Shown one piece after another: positions 1 through 8,041 of a stretch of DNA of 64,000 nt. The position numbers were made by a program, and so were the translations under genes. This stretch comes from Bradyrhizobium canariense (GTDB lineage Bacteria; Pseudomonadota; Alphaproteobacteria; Rhizobiales; Xanthobacteraceae). The stretch spans positions 7,467,001 through 7,531,000 of the forward strand of contig NZ_LT629750.1 of assembly GCF_900105125.1 (NCBI RefSeq). The letters run 5' to 3'. How positions within the stretch are numbered: the stretch's first letter is position 1; each line of letters starts with the position of its first letter. The notes under the pieces are model-generated. The model did no database searches. It was not told the origin of the DNA and saw nothing but the letters and a program-made list of their open reading frames with translations.

Positions 1-554
1 CCCGCCATCTCGCTGGTCTTCAGCTTCTCGGCGTTATCGCGGTACGCGGCCCAGTCGTTCGGTACCTTCAGTCCCTTCGCCTGGTACAGATCCTTCCGGT
101 AGTAGATCATGCAGAAATTGTAATCGTAGGGTAGCCAGTATTTGTTGCCGTTGTAGGGAAACAGGATCTTCGGTCCCCACTGATATTGGTCGACCAGCTC
201 GTTCATCGGCACCAGCAGGTTCTGGTCCGCGAGCAGGATGACGTCGCCGATGAAGCCGAGCGCAGCCATGTCGTAGGGCGAGCCCGAGCGCATCCCGCTC
301 GACAGCTTCGGATATTCGTCGGCGGGCGCCACATTGTCGAACAGGACGGTGACGCCGGTCTGCGTTTTGTAGTCGGCGACGATCTTCTTCAGCGTCTCGA
401 TGCTGGCGATCGCGGTCTCGGTGTTCATCAGGCGCAGCGTGACGGCGCCCTGCGCCCTGATTGCGGGCGCATAGAGCGCGCCGGCAGCGCCGGCCGATGC
501 GGCAAGGAAGGTGCGTCGCGACAGTTTCGGCGGGCGGTTTGAAAATCTCGTCAT
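1..554 (-). CDS. Carbohydrate ABC transporter substrate-binding protein (N-terminal part)
   Basis: Periplasmic binding component of a family-1 (sugar) ABC importer. The gene enters from the left edge, so only about 184 N-terminal residues are seen. They start MTRFSNRPPKLSRRTFLAAS, a twin-arginine signal (SRRTFLA) followed by an Ala/Gly-rich stretch ending near AIRAQG, so export by the Tat system is likely. The mature part (VTLRLMNTETAIASIETL, then KYWLPYDYNFCMIYYRKDL) resembles sugar-binding proteins that bind through aromatic residues. It lies 57 bp downstream of the ATPase gene on the same strand, so the two are probably co-transcribed. The permease genes would be outside the window. The substrate cannot be told from sequence. 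Confidence 0.88.
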   Translation of the reverse strand, partial: MTRFSNRPPKLSRRTFLAASAGAAGALYAPAIRAQGAVTLRLMNTETAIASIETLKKIVADYKTQTGVTVLFDNVAPADEYPKLSSGMRSGSPYDMAALGFIGDVILLADQNLLVPMNELVDQYQWGPKILFPYNGNKYWLPYDYNFCMIYYRKDLYQAKGLKVPNDWAAYRDNAEKLKTSEMA

Positions 555-611
555 GGTATCCTCCTTCATGTTTTCTTGTCTTGTCGTTGCGCGGCGCGAA
601 GTTTCGGCCGG

Positions 612-1673
612 TCAGGCTGCGCGGATCGCGCGGCCGGAACCGGCATCGAACAGATGCGCGACCTCGGGCGTCGGCACGATGCGGATGGTGTCGCCGGGCG
701 CCGCGCTGATCCGCTCGCGGAATACGCAGACCACGGGCGTCGTGCCGAGATTGGCCATCACATGGGTTTCCGAACCGGTCGGCTCGACCACCGTGACCTC
801 GGCCGGCAGGCCCTTGTCCGACAGCATGAAATGCTCGGGGCGCGCGCCGTAGATCGCGGGGCGGCCGTCGGCATTGGCGGGGATGCCGCTCAGCGGCAGG
901 CGGATGCCATCGGCGGCCTCGAACATGCCGCCGCGCACCGTGCCCTCGATCTGGTTCATCGCGGGCGAGCCGATGAAGCCCGCGACGAACAGGTTGGCCG
1001 GCCGGTCGTAAAGCTCGAGCGGCGTGCCGATCTGTTCGACGATGCCGTCGCGCATCACCACGATCTTGTCTGCCATCGTCATCGCCTCGATCTGGTCGTG
1101 CGTGACGTAGACGGTCGTGGTCTTGAGCTTCTGGTGCAGCGCCTTGATCTCGGCGCGCATCGCGACGCGCAGCTTGGCGTCGAGGTTGGACAACGGCTCG
1201 TCGAACAGGAATACCTGCGGCGCGCGCACGATGGCCCGGCCCATCGCGACGCGCTGGCGCTGGCCGCCGGAGAGCTGGCGCGGATAGCGATCGAGCAACT
1301 GCCGCAGGCCGAGCACGTCCGCCGCGCGATCCACGCGCGGGCCGATCTCGCTCTGCGGCATCTTCTTGAGCTTCAACGAGAAGCCCATATTGTCCGCCAC
1401 CTTCATGTGCGGATAGAGCGCGTAGTTCTGGAACACCATCGCGATGTCGCGGTCCTTCGGCGCCAGATCGTTGACGACCTTGCTGCCGATCCTGATTTCG
1501 CCGTCGCTGATGTTCTCGAGGCCGGCCAGCATCCGCAAAAGCGTGGATTTCCCGCAGCCGGAGGGACCGACCAGCACGACGAACTGGCCGTCGGCGATGT
1601 CGATATCGATGCCCTTGACCACCTCGAAACTGCCGAAGCGCTTTCTCAAGCCCTTGATGGTGACTGGTGCCAT
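612..1673 (-). CDS. Sugar ABC transporter ATP-binding protein (UgpC/MalK type)
   Basis: Cytoplasmic ATPase of a carbohydrate importer, 353 residues, usual for the MalK/UgpC group. From the start MAPVTIKGLRKRF one sees Walker A GPSGCGKSTLL (about residues 36-46), the signature LSGGQRQR, Walker B VFLFDEPLSNLD and the switch His in YVTHDQIEA. A C-terminal TOBE-like region follows, as in ATPases that serve sugar permeases. A longer reading frame exists upstream, but ABC ATPase homology begins at this ATG and the upstream 56 residues have no family character. It is the first gene of the leftward unit, diverging from the catabolic operon that starts at 2087 and sharing a 413-bp control region with it. 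Confidence 0.93.
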   Translation of the reverse strand: MAPVTIKGLRKRFGSFEVVKGIDIDIADGQFVVLVGPSGCGKSTLLRMLAGLENISDGEIRIGSKVVNDLAPKDRDIAMVFQNYALYPHMKVADNMGFSLKLKKMPQSEIGPRVDRAADVLGLRQLLDRYPRQLSGGQRQRVAMGRAIVRAPQVFLFDEPLSNLDAKLRVAMRAEIKALHQKLKTTTVYVTHDQIEAMTMADKIVVMRDGIVEQIGTPLELYDRPANLFVAGFIGSPAMNQIEGTVRGGMFEAADGIRLPLSGIPANADGRPAIYGARPEHFMLSDKGLPAEVTVVEPTGSETHVMANLGTTPVVCVFRERISAAPGDTIRIVPTPEVAHLFDAGSGRAIRAA

Positions 1674-1864
1674 GCGTTCCCCCTGCGTGTGATTGGCGCA
1701 TCGGCTCCGGCGCCGGGTGTTCTGGTCGCCGAAGACGGGATGCATTGGCCGCTTCGGCAGACAACTGCGGCTAACTTGATAGTCTAGATGTAATAAAATC
1801 TTGGACAAGTGTGAGCAGCATGTCAATAAGTTAAATCGCAATCGGGGCCGACCATGCGAAAATG

Positions 1865-1892
1865 CCGCAATATGCGGCCGGAAATGCCGGCC
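1865..1892. promoter_or_regulatory. Paired inverted repeats in the divergent control region
   Basis: The 413-bp gap between the leftward ABC genes and the rightward catabolic operon (1674-2086) contains no gene I can support. It holds two adjacent inverted repeats: CCGCA-N3-TGCGG at 1865-1877 and GGCCGG-N5-CCGGCC at 1876-1892. A TTGACA hexamer lies at 1922-1927, pointing right, without a clear -10 box. The stretch 1770-1850 is AT-rich and is a candidate promoter for the leftward unit. Operator function is inferred from position only, and no regulator gene is adjacent inside the window. Confidence 0.35.
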
Positions 1893-2086
1893 TGCGCGCC
1901 GAAACCAAAATTACAAGTTAGTTGACATCTTCGCCGATGTGCCGTAGGTCGACCTGGATGCCTCGCGGAAAGGGATCCCGAGATTTCCCGCAGCATGCGC
2001 GAGGCGTCGGCGCCGCCGACTGGATGGCCGCGATACGGATCGCGCCGTCAGGCAGGCGTCCGGAAACGCTTCGGAGATGTTGTGAC

Positions 2087-2992
2087 ATGCGGCTCGGCTG
2101 TATCTTCCTCGCCCCCCAATCGCTGGCGGAGCTCGACGCGATGGCCGAGACGCTCGACGTCTACGGCCTGTCCGCGATCATTGCGCCGAAGACGTTCGGC
2201 GATTTCACCGAGGATGAGGCTTACGCCTATGGCGAGCGCGCCCGTGCACTTGGCCTTGTCGTCGGCGAGACCGGCCTGTGGGAAAATTTCCTCACCGACG
2301 ACAAGGAGCTGCGCGCCAACCGGATCGAGCGGTTCCGGCGCTTGCTGCGCAACGCCGACATCGCCGGGATCCGCTCCGCCAACACGCTGGTCGGCACCAA
2401 GCACGCTTCCGACCGGCCGCTGTTTCCGCACGCCTACAATTTTACCAAGGAATGCCGTGCCGAGTTTCGCGAGATCGTGTTGCGCATCCTCGACGGCCTC
2501 GAACTCAAGAACACCAAATACGGCATCGAGCCCTGGTACACGACGTTTTTCTACCAACCGGAAGACATCATGGAGTTCATCGTCTCGGTCGGGCATCCGC
2601 GCTTCGGTTTGCACATGGATCAGGGCAACATGATCTCCCACGCTTCGTTCTACAACACGACGGCGATGATCGAGAAAACCTTCGCGCTGCTGAAGGACGA
2701 TGTGGTGTCGGTCCACATCAAGGACATCCAGTGGGAAGGCGCGCATTTCGGCCTGCGCTGGAACGAGGTGCCGCTCGGCGAGGGCACGATGGATATCGCG
2801 ACCTATCTGCGCCATATCACGACGCTCGACTCCGACATGACCTGCTATCTCGAGCACTTCTACGAAGAGCGCGACTACGCGCTGAACTTCGCCCGGCTGC
2901 ACCACATCGCGCGCGGCGAGGGCCTGTCTTTCCTGCCGCGCCAGCCCTTGAAGAGCGAACGGATCGTCACGGGAAAATTCCCGAAAGGATGA
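2087..2992 (+). CDS. Sugar phosphate isomerase/epimerase family TIM-barrel protein
   Basis: A 301-residue member of the xylose-isomerase-like TIM-barrel family (AP endonuclease 2 fold), which includes sugar isomerases and epimerases using a divalent metal. Likely metal or substrate residues lie in the strand ends YGIEPWYTT, HMDQGNM, VSVHIKDI and YLEHFY. The start chosen is MRLGCIFLAP. The frame runs open 55 codons further upstream, but that extension is Arg-rich and unlike the family. It is the first gene of the rightward operon, 80 bp before the Gfo/Idh/MocA gene. Such pairings are common in inositol and uncommon-sugar catabolism. The exact substrate is unknown. Confidence 0.87.
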   Translation: MRLGCIFLAPQSLAELDAMAETLDVYGLSAIIAPKTFGDFTEDEAYAYGERARALGLVVGETGLWENFLTDDKELRANRIERFRRLLRNADIAGIRSANTLVGTKHASDRPLFPHAYNFTKECRAEFREIVLRILDGLELKNTKYGIEPWYTTFFYQPEDIMEFIVSVGHPRFGLHMDQGNMISHASFYNTTAMIEKTFALLKDDVVSVHIKDIQWEGAHFGLRWNEVPLGEGTMDIATYLRHITTLDSDMTCYLEHFYEERDYALNFARLHHIARGEGLSFLPRQPLKSERIVTGKFPKG

Positions 2993-3072
2993 GCACGGCA
3001 AGGCGGCTTGCGCATCCGGCAACATTTGCGAGCGGCGGCCATCGTGGAGCCGTCTGCCCCGAGGAGGACTGA

Positions 3073-4173
3073 ATGGACCTGCGACTAGGCATCGTCGGCT
3101 GCGGCCGTATCTCCCACGCGCACGGCATCGCCGCGCAGCGCATCGGCAAGGGCTTGCGTTTCTCGGCCTGCACGGACGTCAACGAGGATGCGGCGCGCAA
3201 TTTTGCGACCACCTATGGCAGCAACTCCTTCTACACCGACTATGCCGAGATGCTTAAGAAGGAGCAGCTCGACGGCGTGGTGTTCGCGACCTGGCCGGCA
3301 CAGCACCGCGAGCAGATCGAGACCGCGATCAAGGCGGGGGCGCGCTTCATCCTCTGCGAAAAGGCGATGGCGCTGACCGGTGCGGAAGCCGTCGAGATCT
3401 ACGATCTGGCGAAGAAGCACGGCGTCACCATCGTCGAAGGCTTCATGTACACGCACCATCCCGCGATCGCGAAGCTCGACGAACTGGTTCATCGCGATGT
3501 CAGCGGCGCGATCGATTCCGTGCGCGCAAGCTTCCATATGTTCCTGCCGGAGCCGGAGGGCACCCAGCTGACCTGGCGTCAGCGCAAGGAAACCGGCGGC
3601 TCGGTGCCGTATGACCGCACCTGCTATCCCGTAAACATCTGCGCGCGCTACGCGCAGGCGCTGCCGGTAAAGGTCGCCGCGACCGTGGCGGTGAGCGAGA
3701 AGCTCGGCACCATCACCCGCCTCTACGGCGAAGTCACTTACGAGAACGGCCGCGTCGCTCTGATCGAAAGCAGCAACACGGCGGTATTCGGCCAGGAGGT
3801 GCAGGTCACCTGCGCCAACCGCATCTATCGGCTGGCGACGCCGTTCACGATGCCGGGTGACGGCACCGTGGTCGAGATCGAGGCACTGAAATTCTCGCAT
3901 ATCCGCGAGCATACGCACGCAGTGAAGTCGCCGCTGCCGGTGCAGGACGACCTGCCGTCGTTTCACGCCTATCGGCCGCAGCTGGAGAATTTCGCGAAAG
4001 TCGTCGCCGGTCAGGCGAAGCACTCGCAGCCGCTGCTGGTCGAGTCCGTGGTGAACAGCTTTACGCTCGACGGGCTGGTGCGCGCCGGCCTCGAGGAGCG
4101 GGTCGTCAAGATCGAAATTCCCGAGCACATCAAGAAAGACTGGCGCGCGGCCAGGGAAGGCTCCTTTGCGTAA
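3073..4173 (+). CDS. Gfo/Idh/MocA family oxidoreductase
   Basis: NAD(P)-dependent sugar or cyclitol dehydrogenase of 366 residues. The N-terminal Rossmann fold starts LGIVGCGRISHAHG (GxGxxxxxH pattern). It continues through the family's EKAMALT segment (about residue 97), where EKP is the usual motif, and the catalytic-helix region FMYTHHPAI. A GFO_IDH_MocA C-terminal beta-sheet domain follows. A good ribosome-binding site (GAGGAGG) precedes the ATG. It lies between the isomerase and the UPF0261 gene, supporting a role in oxidising a sugar or sugar acid imported by the divergent transporter. Substrate is not determinable by eye. Confidence 0.92.
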   Translation: MDLRLGIVGCGRISHAHGIAAQRIGKGLRFSACTDVNEDAARNFATTYGSNSFYTDYAEMLKKEQLDGVVFATWPAQHREQIETAIKAGARFILCEKAMALTGAEAVEIYDLAKKHGVTIVEGFMYTHHPAIAKLDELVHRDVSGAIDSVRASFHMFLPEPEGTQLTWRQRKETGGSVPYDRTCYPVNICARYAQALPVKVAATVAVSEKLGTITRLYGEVTYENGRVALIESSNTAVFGQEVQVTCANRIYRLATPFTMPGDGTVVEIEALKFSHIREHTHAVKSPLPVQDDLPSFHAYRPQLENFAKVVAGQAKHSQPLLVESVVNSFTLDGLVRAGLEERVVKIEIPEHIKKDWRAAREGSFA

Positions 4174-4212
4174 CGATTCGATCGCCAGCGACACGATGCA
4201 GCGGAGGCGGCG

Positions 4213-5454
4213 ATGACGGACAGCCGGCCGACGGTGGTCATCGCGGCGACCCTCGATACCAAAGGTGTCGAGGTTGCCTTCGTGCGCCGCGAGTTCGAGC
4301 GGCGCGGCGTCGGCGTGACGGTGATCGATTGCGGCATTCTCGGCGAGGCGGGGACCGCGGCGAGTTTCACGCGCGCTGACGTCGCCCGTGCCGGCGGCGG
4401 CGATCTCGCGGCCATGCGCGCGTCGCGCGACCGCGCCAGCGCGATCCCGACGATGATCCGGGGCCTTGAGGCCATCCTGCGCAATCTGCTGAGCCAGGGA
4501 CAGGTCGCCGGCTATTTCGGCCTCGGCGGCGGCACCAATGCCGCGCTGGCCTCCGCCGCGTTCGCGCAGCTTCCGTTCGGCGTGCCGAAGATGCTGGTTT
4601 CGACGGTCGCCTGCGGCAACACGCGGCCGTTCGTCGGCATCAAGGACGTGATGCTGGTGCATTCCGTCGTCGATATCCTCGGCCTCAACGCCTTCCTCGA
4701 GGATGTACTGGTGCGGGCGGTGACGGCGTTTTGCGCACTGGTCGCCGCGCCGCCAGCCGCGGCCGTTGGCGTAGGCCGGCCCTGCATCGGCATGACGACC
4801 TTCGGCTCGACCACCGAAGGCGCGATGATCGCGCATGACAAGTTGATCGGCGACTATGATGTGCTCGCGTTCCATGCCCGCGGGATCGGCGGCGAGGCGA
4901 TGGAGGCCTTCGTGCGCGAAGGGCGGATCCAGGGCGTGCTCGATCTCACCACGACGGAAGTCGCTGATGAACTCGTCGGCGGAATCTGTAGCGCGGGTCC
5001 GAACCGGCTGTCGGCAGCGGCCGAGACCGGCGTGCCGCAGGTCGTGCTGCCCGGCGCTATCGACATGGTGAATTTCGGCCCTCCCGCAACCGTGCCGGAA
5101 CGGTTCAAGGGCCGCATTTTCACCTCCCATACGCCGCACGCCACGCTGTTGCGCACCACGGCGGAAGAAAACGCTGCCATCGGCGAGTTCATCGCCGCAA
5201 AACTTAATCGTGCGCGAGGGCCGGTCGCCGTGGTGCTGCCGCTACGCGGGTTTTCGGCCTACGACATCGTGGGCGGCCCGTTCTTCGACCCGGATGCGGA
5301 TGCAGCCTTCTGCGCGGCGCTGGCCGCAAAGCTCGACCCGGCCATCCCGCTCGAGCGCATCGACGCCCACATCAACGACCGCGCCGTGATCGACCGTGCC
5401 ACGGCGCTGTTGACCGCGATGATTTCCAGTTCGAACCGTCTCGAGGCACCATGA
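4213..5454 (+). CDS. UPF0261 family protein (Tm-1-like ATP-binding domain)
   Basis: A 413-residue protein with hallmarks of the UPF0261 family: TVVIAATLDTKGVE at the N-terminus, then GYFGLGGGTNAALAS, MLVSTVACGNTRPFVG and GMTTFGSTTEGAM. The family is related to the N-terminal domain of tomato Tm-1, which binds ATP. The bacterial role is not established. Its stop overlaps the next start by 4 bp (ATGA, 5451-5454), indicating translational coupling. In Tm-1 the equivalent of the next gene's product is fused to this domain, so the two bacterial proteins very likely act together. The operon context suggests a step in sugar or hydroxy-acid catabolism. The length is normal and the frame intact. Confidence 0.9.
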   Translation: MTDSRPTVVIAATLDTKGVEVAFVRREFERRGVGVTVIDCGILGEAGTAASFTRADVARAGGGDLAAMRASRDRASAIPTMIRGLEAILRNLLSQGQVAGYFGLGGGTNAALASAAFAQLPFGVPKMLVSTVACGNTRPFVGIKDVMLVHSVVDILGLNAFLEDVLVRAVTAFCALVAAPPAAAVGVGRPCIGMTTFGSTTEGAMIAHDKLIGDYDVLAFHARGIGGEAMEAFVREGRIQGVLDLTTTEVADELVGGICSAGPNRLSAAAETGVPQVVLPGAIDMVNFGPPATVPERFKGRIFTSHTPHATLLRTTAEENAAIGEFIAAKLNRARGPVAVVLPLRGFSAYDIVGGPFFDPDADAAFCAALAAKLDPAIPLERIDAHINDRAVIDRATALLTAMISSSNRLEAP

Positions 5455-6311
5455 GCCGCAGATTCAAGCGAAACGAAGTTCTCACCCGCCTGAAGGCGCA
5501 GATCGAGGCGAAAAAGTCGCTCCTCGTCGTCGGCGCCGGCAACGGCCTGGTGGCGCGTTGCGCGGAGGACGCGGGCGCCGATCTGATTGTGGTCTATAAT
5601 TCCGGCTATTTCCGCCTTAACGGTCATCCCAGCATGCTCGGCAACCTGCCGATCGGCAACGCCAACGAGATCATGCTCGAACTCGGCGCGAAGTCGGTGA
5701 TTCCCGTGACGCGCGACGTGCCGGTGATCGGCGGCGTCTATGGCGTCGATCCGACCCGCGACATGGGCATGTTGTTCGAGGACATGCGCCGTGCCGGCTT
5801 CTCCGGCGTCATCAACTTCCCGACCGTTGGCCGCATCGACGGGCAATATCGCCTCGACCTTGAGGCGGCCGGGCTGGGCTTCGGCCGCGAGGTCGAGATG
5901 GTGCGCCGCGCCCGCGCCGACGACATGCTGACCATGTCCTATGTCTACAAGCCGGAGGACGCGCTGCAGATGGTTGATGCCGGCTGCGACGTGATCGTCG
6001 GTCATTGCGGCCTCACGGTCGGCGGCGACGTCGGTTCGACCAATGCGATGGCGCTCGAGAAGGCCTTTGACATGCTGAACGGCATTTTCGACGCAGTTCG
6101 GAGGGCCAATTCCGACGTGATCCTGCTGTCGCATGGCGGCCCATTGTCGAACATGGCCGACGCCGAACTTGCTAATCTCAGGACCGGTGCCGTCGGCTTC
6201 GTCGCCGCCTCCAGCATCGAGCGGATTCCAATCGAGCAGGCGCTCAAGGAGGCCTGCCGCGGCTTCAAGGGCATTAAGGTCGCGGATAGCAACACCAAGC
6301 TCCGCGCCTGA
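5451..6311 (+). CDS. Phosphoenolpyruvate hydrolase family TIM-barrel protein (Tm-1 C-terminal-like)
   Basis: A 286-residue TIM-barrel protein of the 'PEP hydrolase / TIM-barrel signal transduction' family. Recognisable segments are SLLVVGAGNGLVARCAEDAG, DLIVVYNSGYFRLNGHPS, PVIGGVYGVDPTRDM, INFPTVGRIDGQYR and the C-terminal LSHGGPLSNM. The start overlaps the upstream UPF0261 gene by 4 bp. The family sits in the PEP mutase/isocitrate lyase-like group, and hydrolysis or lyase chemistry on a small acid is plausible but unproven. Together with UPF0261 it matches the two halves of plant Tm-1. A retro-aldol or hydrolytic cleavage step in the pathway is a reasonable guess, no more. Confidence 0.88.
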   Translation: MSRRFKRNEVLTRLKAQIEAKKSLLVVGAGNGLVARCAEDAGADLIVVYNSGYFRLNGHPSMLGNLPIGNANEIMLELGAKSVIPVTRDVPVIGGVYGVDPTRDMGMLFEDMRRAGFSGVINFPTVGRIDGQYRLDLEAAGLGFGREVEMVRRARADDMLTMSYVYKPEDALQMVDAGCDVIVGHCGLTVGGDVGSTNAMALEKAFDMLNGIFDAVRRANSDVILLSHGGPLSNMADAELANLRTGAVGFVAASSIERIPIEQALKEACRGFKGIKVADSNTKLRA

Positions 6312-6342
6312 TCCGCGCCCGCGCTTATATCGAGGAAGAACT

Positions 6343-6780
6343 ATGGAAAAAGTCGTTTTCGATCACACCGGTTTCATCACGCCGTCGCTGGAAGGCTCGG
6401 TCCGCTTCTGGTCAGAGGTGATGGGTTTCGACCCCAAACCGAGCGTCGAGCGCAAGGGCGATTGGGTCGCGCCGTTCACCGGGGTGCCCGGCGCCGAACT
6501 CAAGATCGCGCATCTATTCGGACACGGCACCCACCTCGAATTCATCGAGTTCGGGGCGGCCGGTGGCGCGGCTGGCGAACCGAGGGCCAATAATGCCGGC
6601 ACCGGCCACGTCTGCTTCAAGGTGCAGGATCTGGATGCCACGGTGGAGCGCATTCTTGCCGGCGGTGGCAAGCTCGCGGGACGCATCACCACGATCACCG
6701 AGGGCGCCGCCGCGGGCATCCGCGGCCTCTATCTGCGCGATCCCTTTGGTGTCCTGATCGAACTACTGGAATCCAAGTAG
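6343..6780 (+). CDS. VOC (glyoxalase/dioxygenase fold) family protein
   Basis: A 145-residue vicinal-oxygen-chelate protein. The start MEKVVFDHTGFIT carries the usual first metal-ligand His. A second metal region lies at THLEFIEF, and the C-terminal half runs GTGHVCFKVQDLDAT to YLRDPFGVLIELLE, the typical VOC ending with the last Glu ligand. The start at 6343 has a GAGGAAG ribosome-binding site. The frame is open upstream but overlaps the preceding gene. It is the fifth gene of the operon, 31 bp after the TIM-barrel gene. Members include glyoxalase I, epimerases and ring-cleavage enzymes; here an epimerase or lyase for the pathway intermediate is possible. Confidence 0.87.
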   Translation: MEKVVFDHTGFITPSLEGSVRFWSEVMGFDPKPSVERKGDWVAPFTGVPGAELKIAHLFGHGTHLEFIEFGAAGGAAGEPRANNAGTGHVCFKVQDLDATVERILAGGGKLAGRITTITEGAAAGIRGLYLRDPFGVLIELLESK

Positions 6781-6802
6781 GGTCATCCGGTAAAGTCAGA
6801 TC

Positions 6803-7807
6803 ATGACGACGATTCTCTATCCGGAAGCTGCTTTCACCGACATTGCCTATGAGCGCGGCCTGTTCGGGCCGGACGTCGAGATCATCCGCCGCGATGTCGG
6901 CGCGCTGGCCGATCTCGACAACGCCGATTGCGCGCGTGCCGACGGCCTGATGCTGTTCCGGCACTTCTTCCCGGCCGAACAGATGGCGCGGTTTCCGAAG
7001 CTGAAAGTCGTGGTTCGGATGGGTGTCGGCTATGACCGTATCGACCGCGCCGAGGCGGCGCGGCGGGGGATCACGGTCTGCAACTGTCCGGACTATGGCA
7101 CGACGGAAGTCGCCGATCATGCCGTTGCGCTGGCGATGACGCTGCGGCGCGGCGTGCTGCTGCACCACGAGGCGCAACGACGCGCGGCAAGCGCCGCCTG
7201 GACGCCGATCGACGATCCGCTGGTGCGCCGTCTGTCATCCATGGTCGTCGGCATTGTCGGCCTCGGCCGCATCGGCACCGCCGCCGCGCTTCGTTTCAAG
7301 GCGTTCGGCTGCCGCGTCGTATTCTTCGATCCGCATCTGCCGAACGGCGTCGAACTGGCGCTCGGCCTGTCGCGCGCCGCGACGCTGGCGGATCTGCTGC
7401 GCCAGAGCGACATCCTCTCGCTGCACGTGCCGCTGACGCGCGAGACCCGTGGCATGGTCGGCACCGGTGAAATCGCGCTGCTGCCGCAAGGCGCGGTGAT
7501 CGTCAACACCGCGCGTGGCCCGGTGCTTGATCTTGCGGCGGTCGAGGCGGGGCTGCGCAACGGCCATCTCGCGGGTGCGGGTCTCGACGTGATTCCGGTC
7601 GAACCGCCGGTCGAGCCGCTGCCTGAACTGCTGCGCGCCTATCGCGCCCGCGAACCCTGGCTGGAAGGCCGGCTCGTCATCACGCCGCACAGCGCGTTCG
7701 CCTCGCCGGAGGCGTATGAGGACATCAAGCGGAAATCCGCCGAGACGATGCGAGCCGTGTTGATCGACAACAGACCGCAAAACGTCATCCCGTCGGAGGC
7801 GGATTAG
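6803..7807 (+). CDS. D-2-hydroxyacid dehydrogenase (NAD-binding, CtBP-like)
   Basis: A 334-residue D-isomer-specific 2-hydroxyacid dehydrogenase that interconverts 2-hydroxy and 2-oxo acids with NAD(H). The nucleotide-binding loop GLGRIGT is at about residues 152-158. The catalytic Arg is in NTARGPVLD, and the His is in ITPHSAFASPEA, with the Glu expected between them (PVEPP). The early region VVRMGVGYDRID is typical of phosphoglycerate dehydrogenase/CtBP-like members. It is the last gene of the rightward operon, 22 bp after the VOC gene. It likely performs the final or an intermediate redox step on a hydroxy acid made from the imported sugar. Confidence 0.92.
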   Translation: MTTILYPEAAFTDIAYERGLFGPDVEIIRRDVGALADLDNADCARADGLMLFRHFFPAEQMARFPKLKVVVRMGVGYDRIDRAEAARRGITVCNCPDYGTTEVADHAVALAMTLRRGVLLHHEAQRRAASAAWTPIDDPLVRRLSSMVVGIVGLGRIGTAAALRFKAFGCRVVFFDPHLPNGVELALGLSRAATLADLLRQSDILSLHVPLTRETRGMVGTGEIALLPQGAVIVNTARGPVLDLAAVEAGLRNGHLAGAGLDVIPVEPPVEPLPELLRAYRAREPWLEGRLVITPHSAFASPEAYEDIKRKSAETMRAVLIDNRPQNVIPSEAD

Positions 7808-8041
7808 GACCCAACCGGCGAGATTTTCCTGGATTTCGAATACCCATCTGCCGCTGTTCCGCTATGAGCAACAGCAGGCTATTGGTCTTGTGGCCAAATG
7901 CGGCTGAACTATGAACTCGCGGGCGCGCAGCCTGCGTTGGGTCAGCTTCTGCTGGGAGGCACGCGGGCGAGGCTCGGCAATCCCTGATCCTTGGACGGAT
8001 CACGTTACGGCAGTATAAGGTGGACGAGGTCAAGTTCACTG

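Noticed and set aside
34..1764. A 576-codon frame across the ABC ATPase and binding-protein genes
   Set aside because: It is out of frame with both recognisable proteins; residues are low-complexity Arg-rich.
3085..5139. A 684-codon open frame antisense to the MocA and UPF0261 genes
   Set aside because: Composition is Arg/His/Asp-rich, typical of the antisense strand of high-GC genes, and both sense genes are clearly real.
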